Source: Cyanidiococcus yangmingshanensis (taxonomy: Eukaryota; Rhodophyta; Bangiophyceae; Cyanidiales; Cyanidiaceae). Taken from it: a stretch of DNA of 64,000 bases. Position numbers and translations under genes: made by a program. This document shows, in pieces, positions 1-9,450 of the stretch; positions within the stretch are counted from its first letter, which is position 1, and every line of letters starts with the position of its first letter. Location of the stretch: the NCBI GenBank assembly GCA_013995675.1, contig VWRR01000011.1, forward strand, positions 186,001 to 250,000, written 5' to 3'. A model generated the notes under the pieces. It saw only the letters and a program-made list of their open reading frames with translations. It was not told the origin of the DNA and ran no database searches.

Positions 1-8
1 AGTGATGG

Positions 9-1268
9 ATGGAGGTGTCTAAGCAAACGACTGACTTGGAGTTTGCACACCCCCAGTTGTCCAAGTTTTTTGAATCCCTGCTGGTTGAGGAGGCGCGGGC
101 GCGTTCACCGCCAAAACCGGTTGCGGGTCTTGCGCGCTTGTCGGTCGCGACGATGCAGCCTGTAACCGACTCGTCACAAACTGCAGAATCGATCGACGCT
201 GTCGATGCAGAGATAACAGCGACGTTGAGAGTGATTGAATTGAACTTTTTGGGTGCGTTAGAGCAGGTTGATAGGATTCAAAGCGTAGCGAAGCGCTACG
301 TTCAGTGGGCTCGGAAACTGCAGGCCTTTGCAGCGCCTTGGCAGCAACGCTTTGTCGCGGTTGCGCAGGAACGCTGTGCGCTCGTTCTGGGTGAGGAAGA
401 CGCGGTTGGCAGGTGTGGAAGCGATCGGCGACCTGTTCAGGAGATAAACGGACGAATGGCTGGGTCGATGACTGACGCGGCGGCGCGAATACGAGCGCTG
501 CTGCCGAATCGGCCTCGGACGATAGACTGGGGGAACTTGTCCGCCCTTCTGGAGGACGACTCGCTCCTGTATGGTTCGCGTGAAAACTGGCTAGGGGTCG
601 TCTCGTCTCTCGACGATAGCGGTTTGTCGTTGCCCATGACGCCGCGGCTTGAGCGGAGCGCGCGGTGCCAGAGGCTGGCTCCGTTTCCGGATGAGTCGAG
701 TTCGTCCTCGGAAAACGCTGAGGTTTCACTTGACAAGGCTGGTGTTCTCGGCGCTCGAGATCGATGCTCAAGGGACGCTCCTCTGGAGTATGCAAGGGAA
801 CGCGCGGAGGCCATCGCTTCTCACAGCGAACATGCCTTGTCGTTGGCTCGCCAGTTAGCGGCCAACACCGACCTGTCGCTTGGAGCCGACTCCAGCATCG
901 ATTCCACCCCAGACGGAAATGAGATGGCCAACGCGTACGCGCTAGATGTAGAACGTTTTCCAGAAAAATTTCGTGATGGCCACGGGGCTCTCCAGTTGCA
1001 GCAGCTCTACAACCTCTTCTGTCGCCATCCAGGCCGCGCGTTCACCTCTTCTCAACTCGTGCGACGACTCGATGAGTCCTTTAACAGAGAATCCGTTGAA
1101 CTTCTCTGTGAGCTGCTTGCCAGCCGCCACTATCTCGTTGCCGTTTCGTCTTCAGCGACGCTCGTCAGCTGGACGCTGGCGGAGGAGCATTGCGATCGAA
1201 CTTCGACAAGACCGCTGGATAACGTTAGGCTCGTCGCGTCCGCATCCCAGACCGCCGATGATGGGTAG
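9..1268 (+). CDS. Unknown protein, 419 residues
   Basis: I do not recognise this protein. The frame is complete at its 5' end: an in-frame TGA lies at 3-5 and the ATG at 9 follows it. Residues about 65-125 are predicted helical (spacing of L, V, A, Q and R), residues about 215-300 are Ser/Glu-rich and probably disordered, and residues about 315-395 look folded, with a helix-turn-helix-like stretch (FTSSQLVRRL, then ESVELLCELL and HYLVAV) that resembles a winged-helix domain. That resemblance is only by eye. No transmembrane segment or targeting peptide is evident. Codon use and length favour a real gene over the overlapping minus-strand frames, which are shadows. The next gene downstream lies on the opposite strand, so the two converge. 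Confidence 0.6.
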   Translation: MEVSKQTTDLEFAHPQLSKFFESLLVEEARARSPPKPVAGLARLSVATMQPVTDSSQTAESIDAVDAEITATLRVIELNFLGALEQVDRIQSVAKRYVQWARKLQAFAAPWQQRFVAVAQERCALVLGEEDAVGRCGSDRRPVQEINGRMAGSMTDAAARIRALLPNRPRTIDWGNLSALLEDDSLLYGSRENWLGVVSSLDDSGLSLPMTPRLERSARCQRLAPFPDESSSSSENAEVSLDKAGVLGARDRCSRDAPLEYARERAEAIASHSEHALSLARQLAANTDLSLGADSSIDSTPDGNEMANAYALDVERFPEKFRDGHGALQLQQLYNLFCRHPGRAFTSSQLVRRLDESFNRESVELLCELLASRHYLVAVSSSATLVSWTLAEEHCDRTSTRPLDNVRLVASASQTADDG

Positions 1269-1812
1269 CGCGCAAGCCGAAATAAACCCATTTCCCAAGG
1301 ATGCTCATTTCATGCTGGATCGTCCCGCGTATCCATGGTTCGAATCATCAGCGCTCGGATGGGAACGAGGGGTCTGGTCATAAAGATGGCGTTTCGCGAC
1401 CACCTCCCCTACCAGGACGAGGCAGCACGGTAAGCGCGTCTACAAAGGACTTGCTTTTCGACGAGAGGGAAGCAATGCTCAAACTGTGCTTTACGGATAG
1501 AGTGCCCGATCGATGCGCTTCCGACTCTGGACCATACCCAATGGACATGGGTTCGGGCTCATCGTCCGCGCTCCGTGACGCCTCTTGGGACTGCTGGCCC
1601 GGTGCGTGAACACTCGAATGGATAGCCCTAACGCTCAGGGAAGTGGCAGAGACAGAGGATGGTTCCGGTGCCTCAGCTCTTGGTACCTTTCATCGGTGGT
1701 CGCTGACCTCGACAGACACACACGCACACACAAACTCAGATACCGCGAGCGACCAAAGCGTCATCACCATGGGATGGATGGCGTGCCCGATGATGTAGCC
1801 ACGACGAATGGT
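1269..1812. other. Convergent spacer, no gene recognised
   Basis: This separates the 3' ends of two convergent genes. It holds a short CA-rich run near 1712-1730 and several small frames with no recognisable product. Presumably it carries both 3' ends. I see nothing else in it. Confidence 0.5.
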
Positions 1813-2797
1813 TCAGGTCCCGGCGGCATCCACCTTTCGCAATCGATCCCCTGCCGATGCCTCCGACTGGACGTACTTCCGAAGCTGGCAACGCATGTAC
1901 CAGAACGAACCGAGTACGTTCAAGGTTAGACCCATCCCGAAAAAGAAGGTCATCGGGGCCCCCTCGAATAAGAAAAAACCGCCAATGCTCAGAATCGCCC
2001 CTTTCAGATGCCCGACAATCGTCACGGTCATTGGGTTCGCCACTGTTGCGCAGAGGAAGAGGGCATAGTTGAGCAGCATACCCACAGCGGGCCAGATCAC
2101 GAGCGGAACGAGGATCTCGACGCGTCCCCAGTGCACGTTCCGCACGGTCGAATCAACCTTGACCGGACAAGATGACGAGAGGAAGCAGCATGGGCACTGC
2201 TACAACACTATTCAGTTTCAGCATACTCGTTGTCGAGAGCGACTTTTCGTTCGCCGATCCGCGCACCTTCACCAGGACCATATAGGTCGCCTGACAGATA
2301 CAGCTGGCAAGACCAAGCAGGTACGCCCTCCATGAACTCGTTACATCAAAACGTGCCATGAACAGCGTTCCAATAACCATGACGAAGCAGGCAAATAGCT
2401 GGGACCAAGTCATGACCACGCCGCGAAGCACTCGATCAAGCGGCACAATACACAGCGGCGTCAGACGCTTGACTGCCGAGTACGCCGTCAAGTTCAAGTG
2501 CCGAATCGCAAGCAACGACACACCAACGTTCAGAACGTAAAACACCGTCACCGGAAGGATGCGACTCAGTGAGCTCCGTCGAACTGGTTCAAGACGGAGG
2601 CACTGGCAGTGCTCCAGGGCGCCTAGAAACACCACCGTGCAGCTCATCTGCCACAGCAGCAGCAACGCGGTTGCATCACCAGCATTCGTCCGCGTCACTG
2701 CTTTATTCAGCACAATCATAAACATGGACACGATTAAATACAACATACACGCAAGAATAGCCCTCCATACAGTGCCATCCTTCATCGCTGCTTGCAA
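1813..2797 (-). CDS. Nucleotide-sugar transporter, SLC35D/TPT type (frame break)
   Basis: A multispanning membrane protein of the drug/metabolite transporter superfamily that would exchange nucleotide sugars for nucleoside monophosphates, probably in the Golgi or ER. Read from 2797, the first 214 residues contain about six hydrophobic helices and the family-like stretches VMIGTLF and MLKLNSVVAVPMLLPL, the second recalling the FNN-type motif of GDP-mannose/UDP-sugar carriers. The last 110 residues, in another frame, continue with helices containing LLNYALFLC, NPMTVTIVGHLKGAIL and GLTLNVLGSFWY, exactly the expected order. The frame shifts by one base near 2150-2165 (around CAAGGTTG). Joined length, about 325 residues, is normal for the family. 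GDP-mannose, UDP-GlcNAc or UDP-glucose could be the substrate; the sequence does not decide. Confidence 0.78.
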
Positions 2798-3012
2798 GCG
2801 CTCGCGCTCTACAACGAATGCATAAACGCCATTCCGTTGCCTCGTGCGTTATCATTCATGAACGGAACCGCGCGGCACGTCATTGGTCGTATCGGCCACA
2901 CCATGGACGGATCACAGACGGTCCTATATGGATAAGCCGTCCTTTATCGGTTGCAGCGTTCAGACAGCACAAACAAACAAACAAGCCATCGGTCATGGAT
3001 AGCCAGTTAATT

Positions 3013-3318
3013 TTAGACGATTGCTCCTGATTCTATTGGCCCGCGACGATCTCCAGCCAGGGAACGCGCCGTCGCCGCCGCCGCCGATAATGTTGATGAT
3101 AATATTGATGATAATAATGATGATAATATTGATGATGATGATAATATTGATGAGGACGAGATCGGTGCCCGCCCCTCCCCTGGCCGAATGGAATGATCGC
3201 GCCAGCGAGGGCGTCGCTGCACGGCGAGCAACGACGGACGGACGGCCAGTTGGCTTGCCAGCCAGTAGAGGAGGACCGCGACGACCACGGTCGTAAAGAG
3301 CCAACGTGGACGTGTCAA
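3013..3318 (-). CDS. Possible small signal-anchor protein (uncertain)
   Basis: A 101-codon frame that starts with a textbook signal-anchor pattern: Met-Thr-Arg-Pro-Arg, then about 17 hydrophobic residues (LFTTVVVAVLLYWLASQLAV), then basic residues. The middle is a Ser/Ile/Leu repeat translated from the microsatellite at 3085-3155, and the C-terminus has no recognised domain. If real it would be a short type II membrane protein. The antisense and second minus frames across the repeat are equally open because the unit is near three bases long, so openness alone proves little. I infer a gene only from the N-terminus. It might be the 5' end of a longer gene broken by the repeat. Confidence 0.25.
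   Translation of the reverse strand: MTRPRWLFTTVVVAVLLYWLASQLAVRPSLLAVQRRPRWRDHSIRPGEGRAPISSSSILSSSSILSSLLSSILSSTLSAAAATARSLAGDRRGPIESGAIV
3085..3155. repeat. Imperfect (ATG/ATA)n AT-rich microsatellite
   Basis: About 70 bases of gatgat and aatatt blocks, roughly of the form GATGATAATATT repeated imperfectly. This is strikingly AT-rich against the GC-rich flanks. On the minus strand it reads as Ser/Ile/Leu or Asn/Ile repeats depending on frame. Confidence 0.85.
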
Positions 3319-3751
3319 CTGTGCTCGCAGCTGAACTCGAGACGAGTGTCTGTGGCTGGTGACAGTGCGCGAACAGGCGTATCGGTCTCGCTGGTGTAGT
3401 GGTGTTCCAAAGAACTGCGTTTTCAGTTGCTTGACGGACTCGTTGGCGAACCGTGTCTTTCGCCGTAACGGTATTGGCGTTGGCGCAAGGCTCTATCGTC
3501 GCCAGGGTTGCGTAGCCTCTGCGGCACCTAGTACGGTTTCGGTGCTGGGTGCTTCGATACTGTGCCAGGCCAGCGTCATTGTGACCAGGCTTTCGAGTTG
3601 TTCAGAGCAGGGTTTGTTTTAGGGTTCTCTTCGTTCGTTGTTCGGCCTGAGTTACTTTTACGAGTTCGCGGGACGGGCAGGGATATTGTCTGTGGTTTGG
3701 GACGGTCGAAGTAGAGGCATACTGGCGTCTCGAGAGGCTCACCGAGTAGAC

Positions 3752-5333
3752 ATGTGGGGACAGGAGGTGGCGTTCGATGAGACGGCCCAACACCCGGAGG
3801 GCAGCCACGAGGCGCATATCCTACCGGAGGCAGGCCACGAGCCAGGCGACGATGGTCATGAAGCCGTCTCGCAGCTTGTTGCGAAACTGGAACCGATCCT
3901 GCGAGCTGGTGACGAAGGCAACTGGCGTGACATGGTCTGCGTGCGCAAGCTGGCTGCACTGAAAGAGCGCCTTTTAGAGGAGCGACAACGTGAGCAGCAC
4001 CAGCACGAGGCGAATGCTGTTGGGGATGAGAGGTACCCTGCTGCCGAACCGCACGGCCAAGCACAAGCGTTACACACGGTGAATGCAGCACTCGAGAAGA
4101 TCAACCGTCGTTTTGAGTACATGCGCCAGCAAGGACATTCTTGGATGCTGGGTGCTCGCGTTTCCATGCCGGAACCGAAACCAGTGGCACGATGTTTGGC
4201 ACGCTCCGCCAGCGGAGGCAGCCTACTCCACATCCGCTTCTAGCAAGGTTCGCGTGCTTCGCCGAAATAATTCCACCCTGAGACTGGCACTCGCTGGTTC
4301 GCTCTTTATCGATCGGCTTGATGTCGAAGGACCTCAAGGTCGTCACTCGCCGGCTGGTGAAGGTGTTCGCGATGCCGTACTCTACGAGTACATGGATGCA
4401 GCCGAGTTTCGGAAACGGCAGCTCCTCGAAATGGAGCGGGCACGGCAAAGTCGGGAACTACACCTCAGTGATGATGTCCCGATACCGGAGGCCACATCCG
4501 TCTCAGAGGACGAGGATCGTGACGACCAAGAGTATGACCGCGAGACAACCTGCTCCCAAGCAGCAGGGGAAGAACAAGTCTCGGACCGAACGAGTGTATC
4601 TGGATCTTCGGTCGCGGCTAGGGTGGCTCCGTCACCATGGACAAGCTTGCCGCCAGGCGCTGGTCTACCGGTAGCGCCCACGATACCCCGAGTTTTTGCC
4701 AGCAATGAGGACGAGTACCGAGAACAACTCCTCGCCGCGTCATTACTCACCAGCCTTGATCGCCGCCGCAGCAGCGGCAGCCGAGGATACGGTCGCCCTG
4801 CGAACTCAATCCGCTCTGACTCGACGAGCCACACCAACGAGAGTGCCGAAGAGACCAGGCGCACCTCGGCGATCATATCGCAGAGTCCGCCATCGGAGTC
4901 AACCGAGAAAGTCCACCCGTCGACTGCACATGGCCACGTATCCGGCGTGTCGAGTGGATCAAGTGCACACTCAATGCCATCTGCAACTGTCCAGGAGTTG
5001 AGCGGCTCTGGACGTTATCGGCCGGGAAGCAATGCAGCACCGTCACGTTTCTGCCATGTTTGTGCGCGTACCAAAGACTTGCAGACCTGCGCGAATCTAT
5101 CATCTGGTTGTCGCAAGGTCACCTGTGCCAAGTGCTTTGAAGACCATCACTGGACGCGCTCCGATGCCTGGATATGTACGCACTGTCGAGGAGTGTGTCC
5201 AGAACGATCGCAGTGTCAGATATATCGACTATCGAACCGTAATCGAAATGCCAAGGGTCGACGTGGTACCCACTCCGGACAGGGAAGCGGCGTCGGCTCT
5301 GGACCGCGTCGCAAACGTGGTCGACTTGTCTGA
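3752..5333 (+). CDS. CDCA7-type 4CXXC zinc-finger protein (frame break)
   Basis: The C-terminus carries a cysteine-rich domain of the zf-4CXXC_R1 type found in CDCA7/CDCA7L and KDM3-like proteins: FCHVCARTKDLQTC, a CRKVTCAKC segment, then WICTHCRGVCPERSQC, giving four CxxC-like pairs followed by a YRLSNRNRN tail like the family's. CDCA7 proteins work with the HELLS/DDM1 remodeller on heterochromatin and DNA methylation; that role here is inferred from the family. The N-terminal half is charged and probably helical (LVAKLEPILRAGDEG, ALKERLLEERQREQ). It lies in one frame from ATG 3752 (a further ATG at 3638 is possible) and passes to a second frame somewhere in 4083-4243, a +1 shift. The middle is Ser/Glu-rich and disordered. 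An intron at the break is possible, but I found no GT-AG pair that clearly fits. Confidence 0.72.
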
Positions 5334-5696
5334 ACGCCAGACAATAGGACGCGCGCGCTTGCAGCCGCAGCAGACATGTGGTACGCTGACGCGCCCCTCC
5401 CAGGTGCAGCTGCGTCGTCGACCGCTTATTTGACTCTTCTGGTAGAATGAGACGGTCAGGTAAGCGAAGATGTCTATTCATGAATCTTTATAGAGGAGTT
5501 TGAATCAATGGTTGGTTGCGGGCTCCGGTCTCATACCCGATGGCATGAGTTTGCTCACGGATCTAGTCCGTGGATCTGGGATCCGTTGACCATTCGACAT
5601 GTCGCTTGTTGGACCTAAATATCCGGACTGGGAGTGTCGACCGGAGCGATTGCACCCCCTATGGTGACTTTGGTCGTCAGAGGTGTGCGCCCCTGT
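5334..5696. other. Convergent spacer
   Basis: Lies between the 3' ends of the zinc-finger gene and phytochelatin synthase. No gene, repeat or structured element recognised. Confidence 0.5.
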
Positions 5697-7367
5697 CTAG
5701 ATAGTCGGTCGCTGTGCAGCGTTCACGAAACCCGCAAATACATCGGCGATGCGTTTCGCCTCATCGTATGCGGGCCCGCTGCCACCGAGGAGTTGTTGGA
5801 TCTGGCTCTGGAGTACTTGCTGAAGCGGATCCGGGGATGCAGCAAGTGACGCTCGCGAGGCGTACTCGAGCATCCCCACCATGGTCAGGGCCTCGGCTGC
5901 AGTGCAAAGCGCCCGATCGGCAACGGTCGTGGTCTCGGTACTACCATTCAGCGTTCGATATGCCGCTAAGAGGGGGCTCCTCTCAAGGGCATCCAAAAGT
6001 AAACGTCTTGAGCTCGAGCACTCGCAATTTGTATTCGCATCGCGCACGCTGAGTGGCGTCACTGCCAAGTGCCGAGATAGATGTTGGGTCCAAATTCGAA
6101 TCAGATGGGTCATGGATGCCGTGGTGAGCTCGCTGTTCGCCGCAACCGCGCCAGCTTGCAGATGGTTTCGAATCTCTGTCCGAGCCGCATCCAACGCGTC
6201 AGCTGTCTCCTGCTGCGTTGAGAGGCGTTTCAGGAGCAGCAGCCGTGGCCGCCAAGCGCATGGTCGGCCCATTGTCTCGATCGGGTCGTGCAGTGGCGCG
6301 AGGGCTTCGGCGGGTCCCTCGGAACGCTTGTGACGGCGCACAACAGCGAGTCCGCGTGGTGACCCTGTGGCGGGATCGATCGCGCACATGGCACGATAGA
6401 GGGCGCTCAGGTGAACCCAATGCGGTGCATACTTGAAGCGAGCCACGTCAAGCACCAAGGCGCGGTCCGTCTCTTCATCGTAGGCAGCGATCGGCGAAAA
6501 GTGTCCGCTACCGGTCTGCTGGAGGGCCTCGCGCGAATAACAGAGCACCAGGAACCCGCTGCCTTGGCGAGGATCCGTGTCACTGCACATTCGCAGAACA
6601 ATCTCCCGGAACCGCTCCGGTGAAAGCTCCTGTGACTTGGACACACCGGGTGCTGGCGGCTGAACCGTTTCGACGAGCGCCCCGTTGCACTGACCTAGAC
6701 ACCGAAACTCATCCAAAGTAATTCCTTCACGGGCCACAACATGTAGTGGTAGACAGCAGTCTAACAGCTCTTCTGAAAACCAGCGCCAGGGGCCTTTCCA
6801 TGGCCGACCAGGATCGACCTGTAGCGCATTTAAGACCATCGCAAGCGAGCCTAAACCACAAAACGCAGGTTCGCTCTGCGTGGTGAACTGCGAAACCAAG
6901 GGCAAGAAAGGCTCTGCTCTCCCCGCCAGAAGACTGCGCTCAAACAGCTGGCGACCCTGGGTGGAGTCCAGCGCGATGCAGTCCGGAGGCAGCGGGCGGC
7001 GATAAAACGAGATCGCCATGACAGCGGTCTCCTTCCGGTTCGTCTCCGCAATCGATCGTTCTGATTCAGTCGTTCTTACAAGGGCCTCTTCGGCTCTTTC
7101 AACGAATGTAGAAGATACAGCCTCTTGTTGGCTAGCGTCTCCCATGATCACGCGGAGAATTTGATGGGCCGAGGTTCCTTTCAATCGCTCCGCTGCAGGA
7201 TCAAGCTCGTCGCCCGCAATCTCGTCGTGTTGGGACCCAGTGACCAACACACCCCGTAACCCGGTCTGAAGCCGTCTTGACACAAACCGAGCCCTCGTAG
7301 AGGCCAAACGCCCTAGGTGACGCTGCGCGCACAGACCGCTGAGAGGAACGACTGCACGCACAAACAT
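5697..7367 (-). CDS. PCS1: Phytochelatin synthase with N-terminal extension
   Basis: A glutathione gamma-glutamylcysteinyltransferase that makes metal-chelating phytochelatins from glutathione, using a papain-like Cys-His-Asp triad. All three are present: Cys170 in SEPAFCGLGSLAMVLNAL, His289 in GSGHFSPIAAYDE and Asp307 in ALVLDVARFKYAPHW. The His-Asp spacing of 18 equals that of the Arabidopsis enzyme. The family hallmark WKGPWRWFSEELLDCC follows the catalytic Cys. The variable C-terminal region (about 345-556) has only scattered cysteines (for example CEC) and is less Cys-rich than in land plants. An in-frame Met at residue 117 (position 7019), followed by a YRRPLP motif like the plant N-terminus, matches the usual start. 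The upstream 116 residues are Arg/Ala/Ser-rich at first, so they are either an organelle-targeting extension or partly 5' leader. Confidence 0.93.
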   Translation of the reverse strand: MFVRAVVPLSGLCAQRHLGRLASTRARFVSRRLQTGLRGVLVTGSQHDEIAGDELDPAAERLKGTSAHQILRVIMGDASQQEAVSSTFVERAEEALVRTTESERSIAETNRKETAVMAISFYRRPLPPDCIALDSTQGRQLFERSLLAGRAEPFLPLVSQFTTQSEPAFCGLGSLAMVLNALQVDPGRPWKGPWRWFSEELLDCCLPLHVVAREGITLDEFRCLGQCNGALVETVQPPAPGVSKSQELSPERFREIVLRMCSDTDPRQGSGFLVLCYSREALQQTGSGHFSPIAAYDEETDRALVLDVARFKYAPHWVHLSALYRAMCAIDPATGSPRGLAVVRRHKRSEGPAEALAPLHDPIETMGRPCAWRPRLLLLKRLSTQQETADALDAARTEIRNHLQAGAVAANSELTTASMTHLIRIWTQHLSRHLAVTPLSVRDANTNCECSSSRRLLLDALERSPLLAAYRTLNGSTETTTVADRALCTAAEALTMVGMLEYASRASLAASPDPLQQVLQSQIQQLLGGSGPAYDEAKRIADVFAGFVNAAQRPTI

Positions 7368-7656
7368 GAATACCTCGCACGCACGAACAAACGAACGAAC
7401 GGGGTTTTCCAGCGTTCGCTCGCCGTAGGAAGCCGTAGGCGCTGCACGACCGAGCAGGTGGGTGTATCAAAACTTGTTTTGATCAAGTGCGGTCCGCGGA
7501 CCACGCAACGTTCAACCAGTGAGACACAGAAACAGAACCTTTTCCCGCGTTTAGAACAAAGCACATGCGTGCGTGCGTCCATGCGTGCGTGCGCTGTCGA
7601 TCTCGTCTCCGTCGGCGCGAACGTTGGTGGGCGTGTGACATCCCGGGCCCAGCCAA

Positions 7657-8265
7657 TCATGAGCGCATGAGCGCGAGTGCTCGCTTCGCCTCGGCTACAT
7701 GGGATGCAAAGTCCATCTGACTATTGTGCACCTTAACAACCTTGCCCTCCTTATCAATGACATAAGTCACTCGCCCCGGTAAGACACCCAGCGTCGATGG
7801 AACACTGTAGAGTTTGCGCACTTTACCGCCTACGTCGGCGAGCAGACGGAAACGATAACCGTGCGTGTCTGCAAAACGTTTCTGTTCCTCGACGGTGTTC
7901 GAACTGATGCCCAGCACAACAGCCTGAACAGACTCAAAGTCCGCTAGTTCGTCTCGAAAAGCACAGAGCTCTTTCGTGCAGCCTGGGCTCGACGCTGCTG
8001 GATAGAACGCGAGCACGACCGGCTGACCTCGGAGTTTCGACAGCGTCACCGCCTCTCCGTTTTGGTCCAATAGCGTAAAGTCGGGTGCAATCGATCCCTC
8101 TGTGACTGATGCACTCCGTAAACTGAACAGCGCTCGGTGGAAGTCAGGCTTTGAAACGCCCACAGGCGTTCTCAGCGCGCGCCAACGACTCGCTGGAAAG
8201 AGAAACCTGGTCTGGTGCAACGGCGTTACGACCCGCCCGCAGAAAACCTCTGTAAGAGCAAACAC
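7657..8265 (-). CDS. PRXQ: Peroxiredoxin Q, probably plastid-targeted
   Basis: A thioredoxin-dependent peroxidase of the BCP/PrxQ class that reduces H2O2 and alkyl hydroperoxides. The peroxidatic Cys96 and resolving Cys101 lie in SSPGCTKELCAFRD, the five-residue spacing typical of atypical 2-Cys PrxQ. PDFTLLDQNG marks the start of the fold and GRVTYVIDKEGKV its later strands. About 55 residues precede the domain and are rich in Arg, Ser, Thr and Phe with few acidic residues, as expected for a chloroplast transit peptide (inference). Length, 202 residues, is usual for plant PrxQ precursors. A second PrxQ gene starts 0.7 kb away on the other strand. No frame break. Confidence 0.94.
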   Translation of the reverse strand: MFALTEVFCGRVVTPLHQTRFLFPASRWRALRTPVGVSKPDFHRALFSLRSASVTEGSIAPDFTLLDQNGEAVTLSKLRGQPVVLAFYPAASSPGCTKELCAFRDELADFESVQAVVLGISSNTVEEQKRFADTHGYRFRLLADVGGKVRKLYSVPSTLGVLPGRVTYVIDKEGKVVKVHNSQMDFASHVAEAKRALALMRS

Positions 8266-8967
8266 CGACGGTAAAACTAGGAACTGAGAGCGTGGTTAAC
8301 GAAGAGGCGAACATGGCAAACGGTGAGTTCAATATGATCACGTTCAAACCTAGGGAACGTGTCGTGTTGCTTTCGTCACGATGCAATATCGGAGAATTTG
8401 GCAAAGTGATCGGGCGATACGCAGCGTGGCGTCGAACGCGCCCCCCGTACGAACGCATCGACGCCCCAGACGCACAAGCCTCTTCAAATGACCTGCTCCT
8501 AGTGCACGAATTCGGCATCGAACAACCCCGAGTCATGGGGTATTCCCAGTGATCAGTGCAGCGACGCTCTGTGGACCGTTGACAGGTGCGATGCGCAGCA
8601 GACAAGAAGCGGCCGAGACGGACGCTGATCAGCTTTGACCAGGCCATTGGGCGGAGCCTGAGTCCTCATGGATACTGGTTTCTATTCCATAAACATGAAT
8701 CGTGTTTGAGAGACTATCCGCAGGATCTGTGCCTGAATAGAGAGACGGCAGTTTACCGTGTCGTTCGGTGCCCAAGCTGTCACCGTCATCGCGTGTATTG
8801 TGCAGTGGCCACAGCGCTGCTGGCAGAGCCACTCATTTCAGAATCCTGAGGCCGAGCCGCCCAATTACGCCTTCTTGCATGCCTCCCGTCACTGCACGCT
8901 ACTGCGACTCCCGTTGGTCTTCTTGTTCATTGACTTGTGACGATCAGACACTGGTGAACCCCTGGAT
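8266..8967. other. Divergent spacer between the two PrxQ genes
   Basis: This 702-bp region must hold the promoters of both peroxiredoxin genes. An 86-codon plus-strand frame (8292-8552) lies within it but has no recognisable domain, so I do not call it a gene. I identified no clear TATA box or palindromic operator. Confidence 0.5.
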
Positions 8968-9450
8968 ATGATTACAGACGAAACACTCGCGAAAGGCCAG
9001 CTGGCGCCGATCATTAAAGCCAAAGATCATAACGGCGTCGACGTGGATACCGAGTCGGCTCGAGGTCACAGACCCGTGGTTGTCTTCTTTTTTCCGCGAG
9101 CGTTCACTACCGGCTGTACTCGTGAGGCCTGTGCGTTTCGCGACTCGTTTGCAGCGTTCCAGTCGCTGAATGCCCAGGTAATTGGCGTATCGGCTGACCA
9201 GCCTGAGGTTTTGCGAGACTTTGCAGAAAAGTATGGTCTTCCGTTCCATCTAGTCTCGGACAGCGATGGGAGCCTGCGCAAGCTTTACCAGGTGCCTCGA
9301 TCTTTGTTTGGTCTCTTGACGGGGCGAGTAACTTATGTCATTGGACGCAGTGGACGTATTCTTGACATATTCAATAGCCAGTTGAGCTGGACGGAGCACG
9401 TAAACGTGGCTCGAAAAGCGATCGCCGCGGAAGAGGCGGACGCGACATGA
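8968..9450 (+). CDS. Peroxiredoxin Q paralogue without transit peptide
   Basis: A second PrxQ/BCP-type peroxidase of 160 residues. Peroxidatic Cys50 and resolving Cys55 lie in TTGCTREACAFRD, and GRVTYVIGRSGRILDIFNSQ matches the other copy. The domain begins almost at the first Met (LAKGQLAPIIKAKD), and an in-frame stop at 8938-8940 with no ATG between excludes a longer unspliced start, so this form is probably cytosolic or nuclear, like yeast Dot5-type enzymes. The two copies differ at many positions, so the duplication is old or they have separate origins. Thioredoxin or glutaredoxin would be the electron donor (family knowledge). Confidence 0.93.
   Translation: MITDETLAKGQLAPIIKAKDHNGVDVDTESARGHRPVVVFFFPRAFTTGCTREACAFRDSFAAFQSLNAQVIGVSADQPEVLRDFAEKYGLPFHLVSDSDGSLRKLYQVPRSLFGLLTGRVTYVIGRSGRILDIFNSQLSWTEHVNVARKAIAAEEADAT

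Larger units (their letters stand above)
2798..3637. other. Spacer with ATT/ATC microsatellite
   Basis: This is the spacer between the transporter and the zinc-finger gene, which are divergent. Its main feature is the trinucleotide-like repeat at about 3085-3155. A 101-codon minus-strand frame (3013-3318) is listed separately because of its signal-anchor-like start. No other gene is recognised. Confidence 0.5.

Noticed and set aside
1336-1350. GGTTCGAATC resembling a tRNA T-loop
   Set aside because: The flanking bases do not form a T stem, and no acceptor or anticodon arm can be placed.
2993-3304. Poly-Ile/Asn membrane protein on the minus strand
   Set aside because: The hydrophobic run is only the microsatellite read in a second frame.
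8292-8552. An 86-codon gene between the PrxQ genes
   Set aside because: No recognisable motif; it may be part of the shared promoter region. Not excluded by sequence alone.
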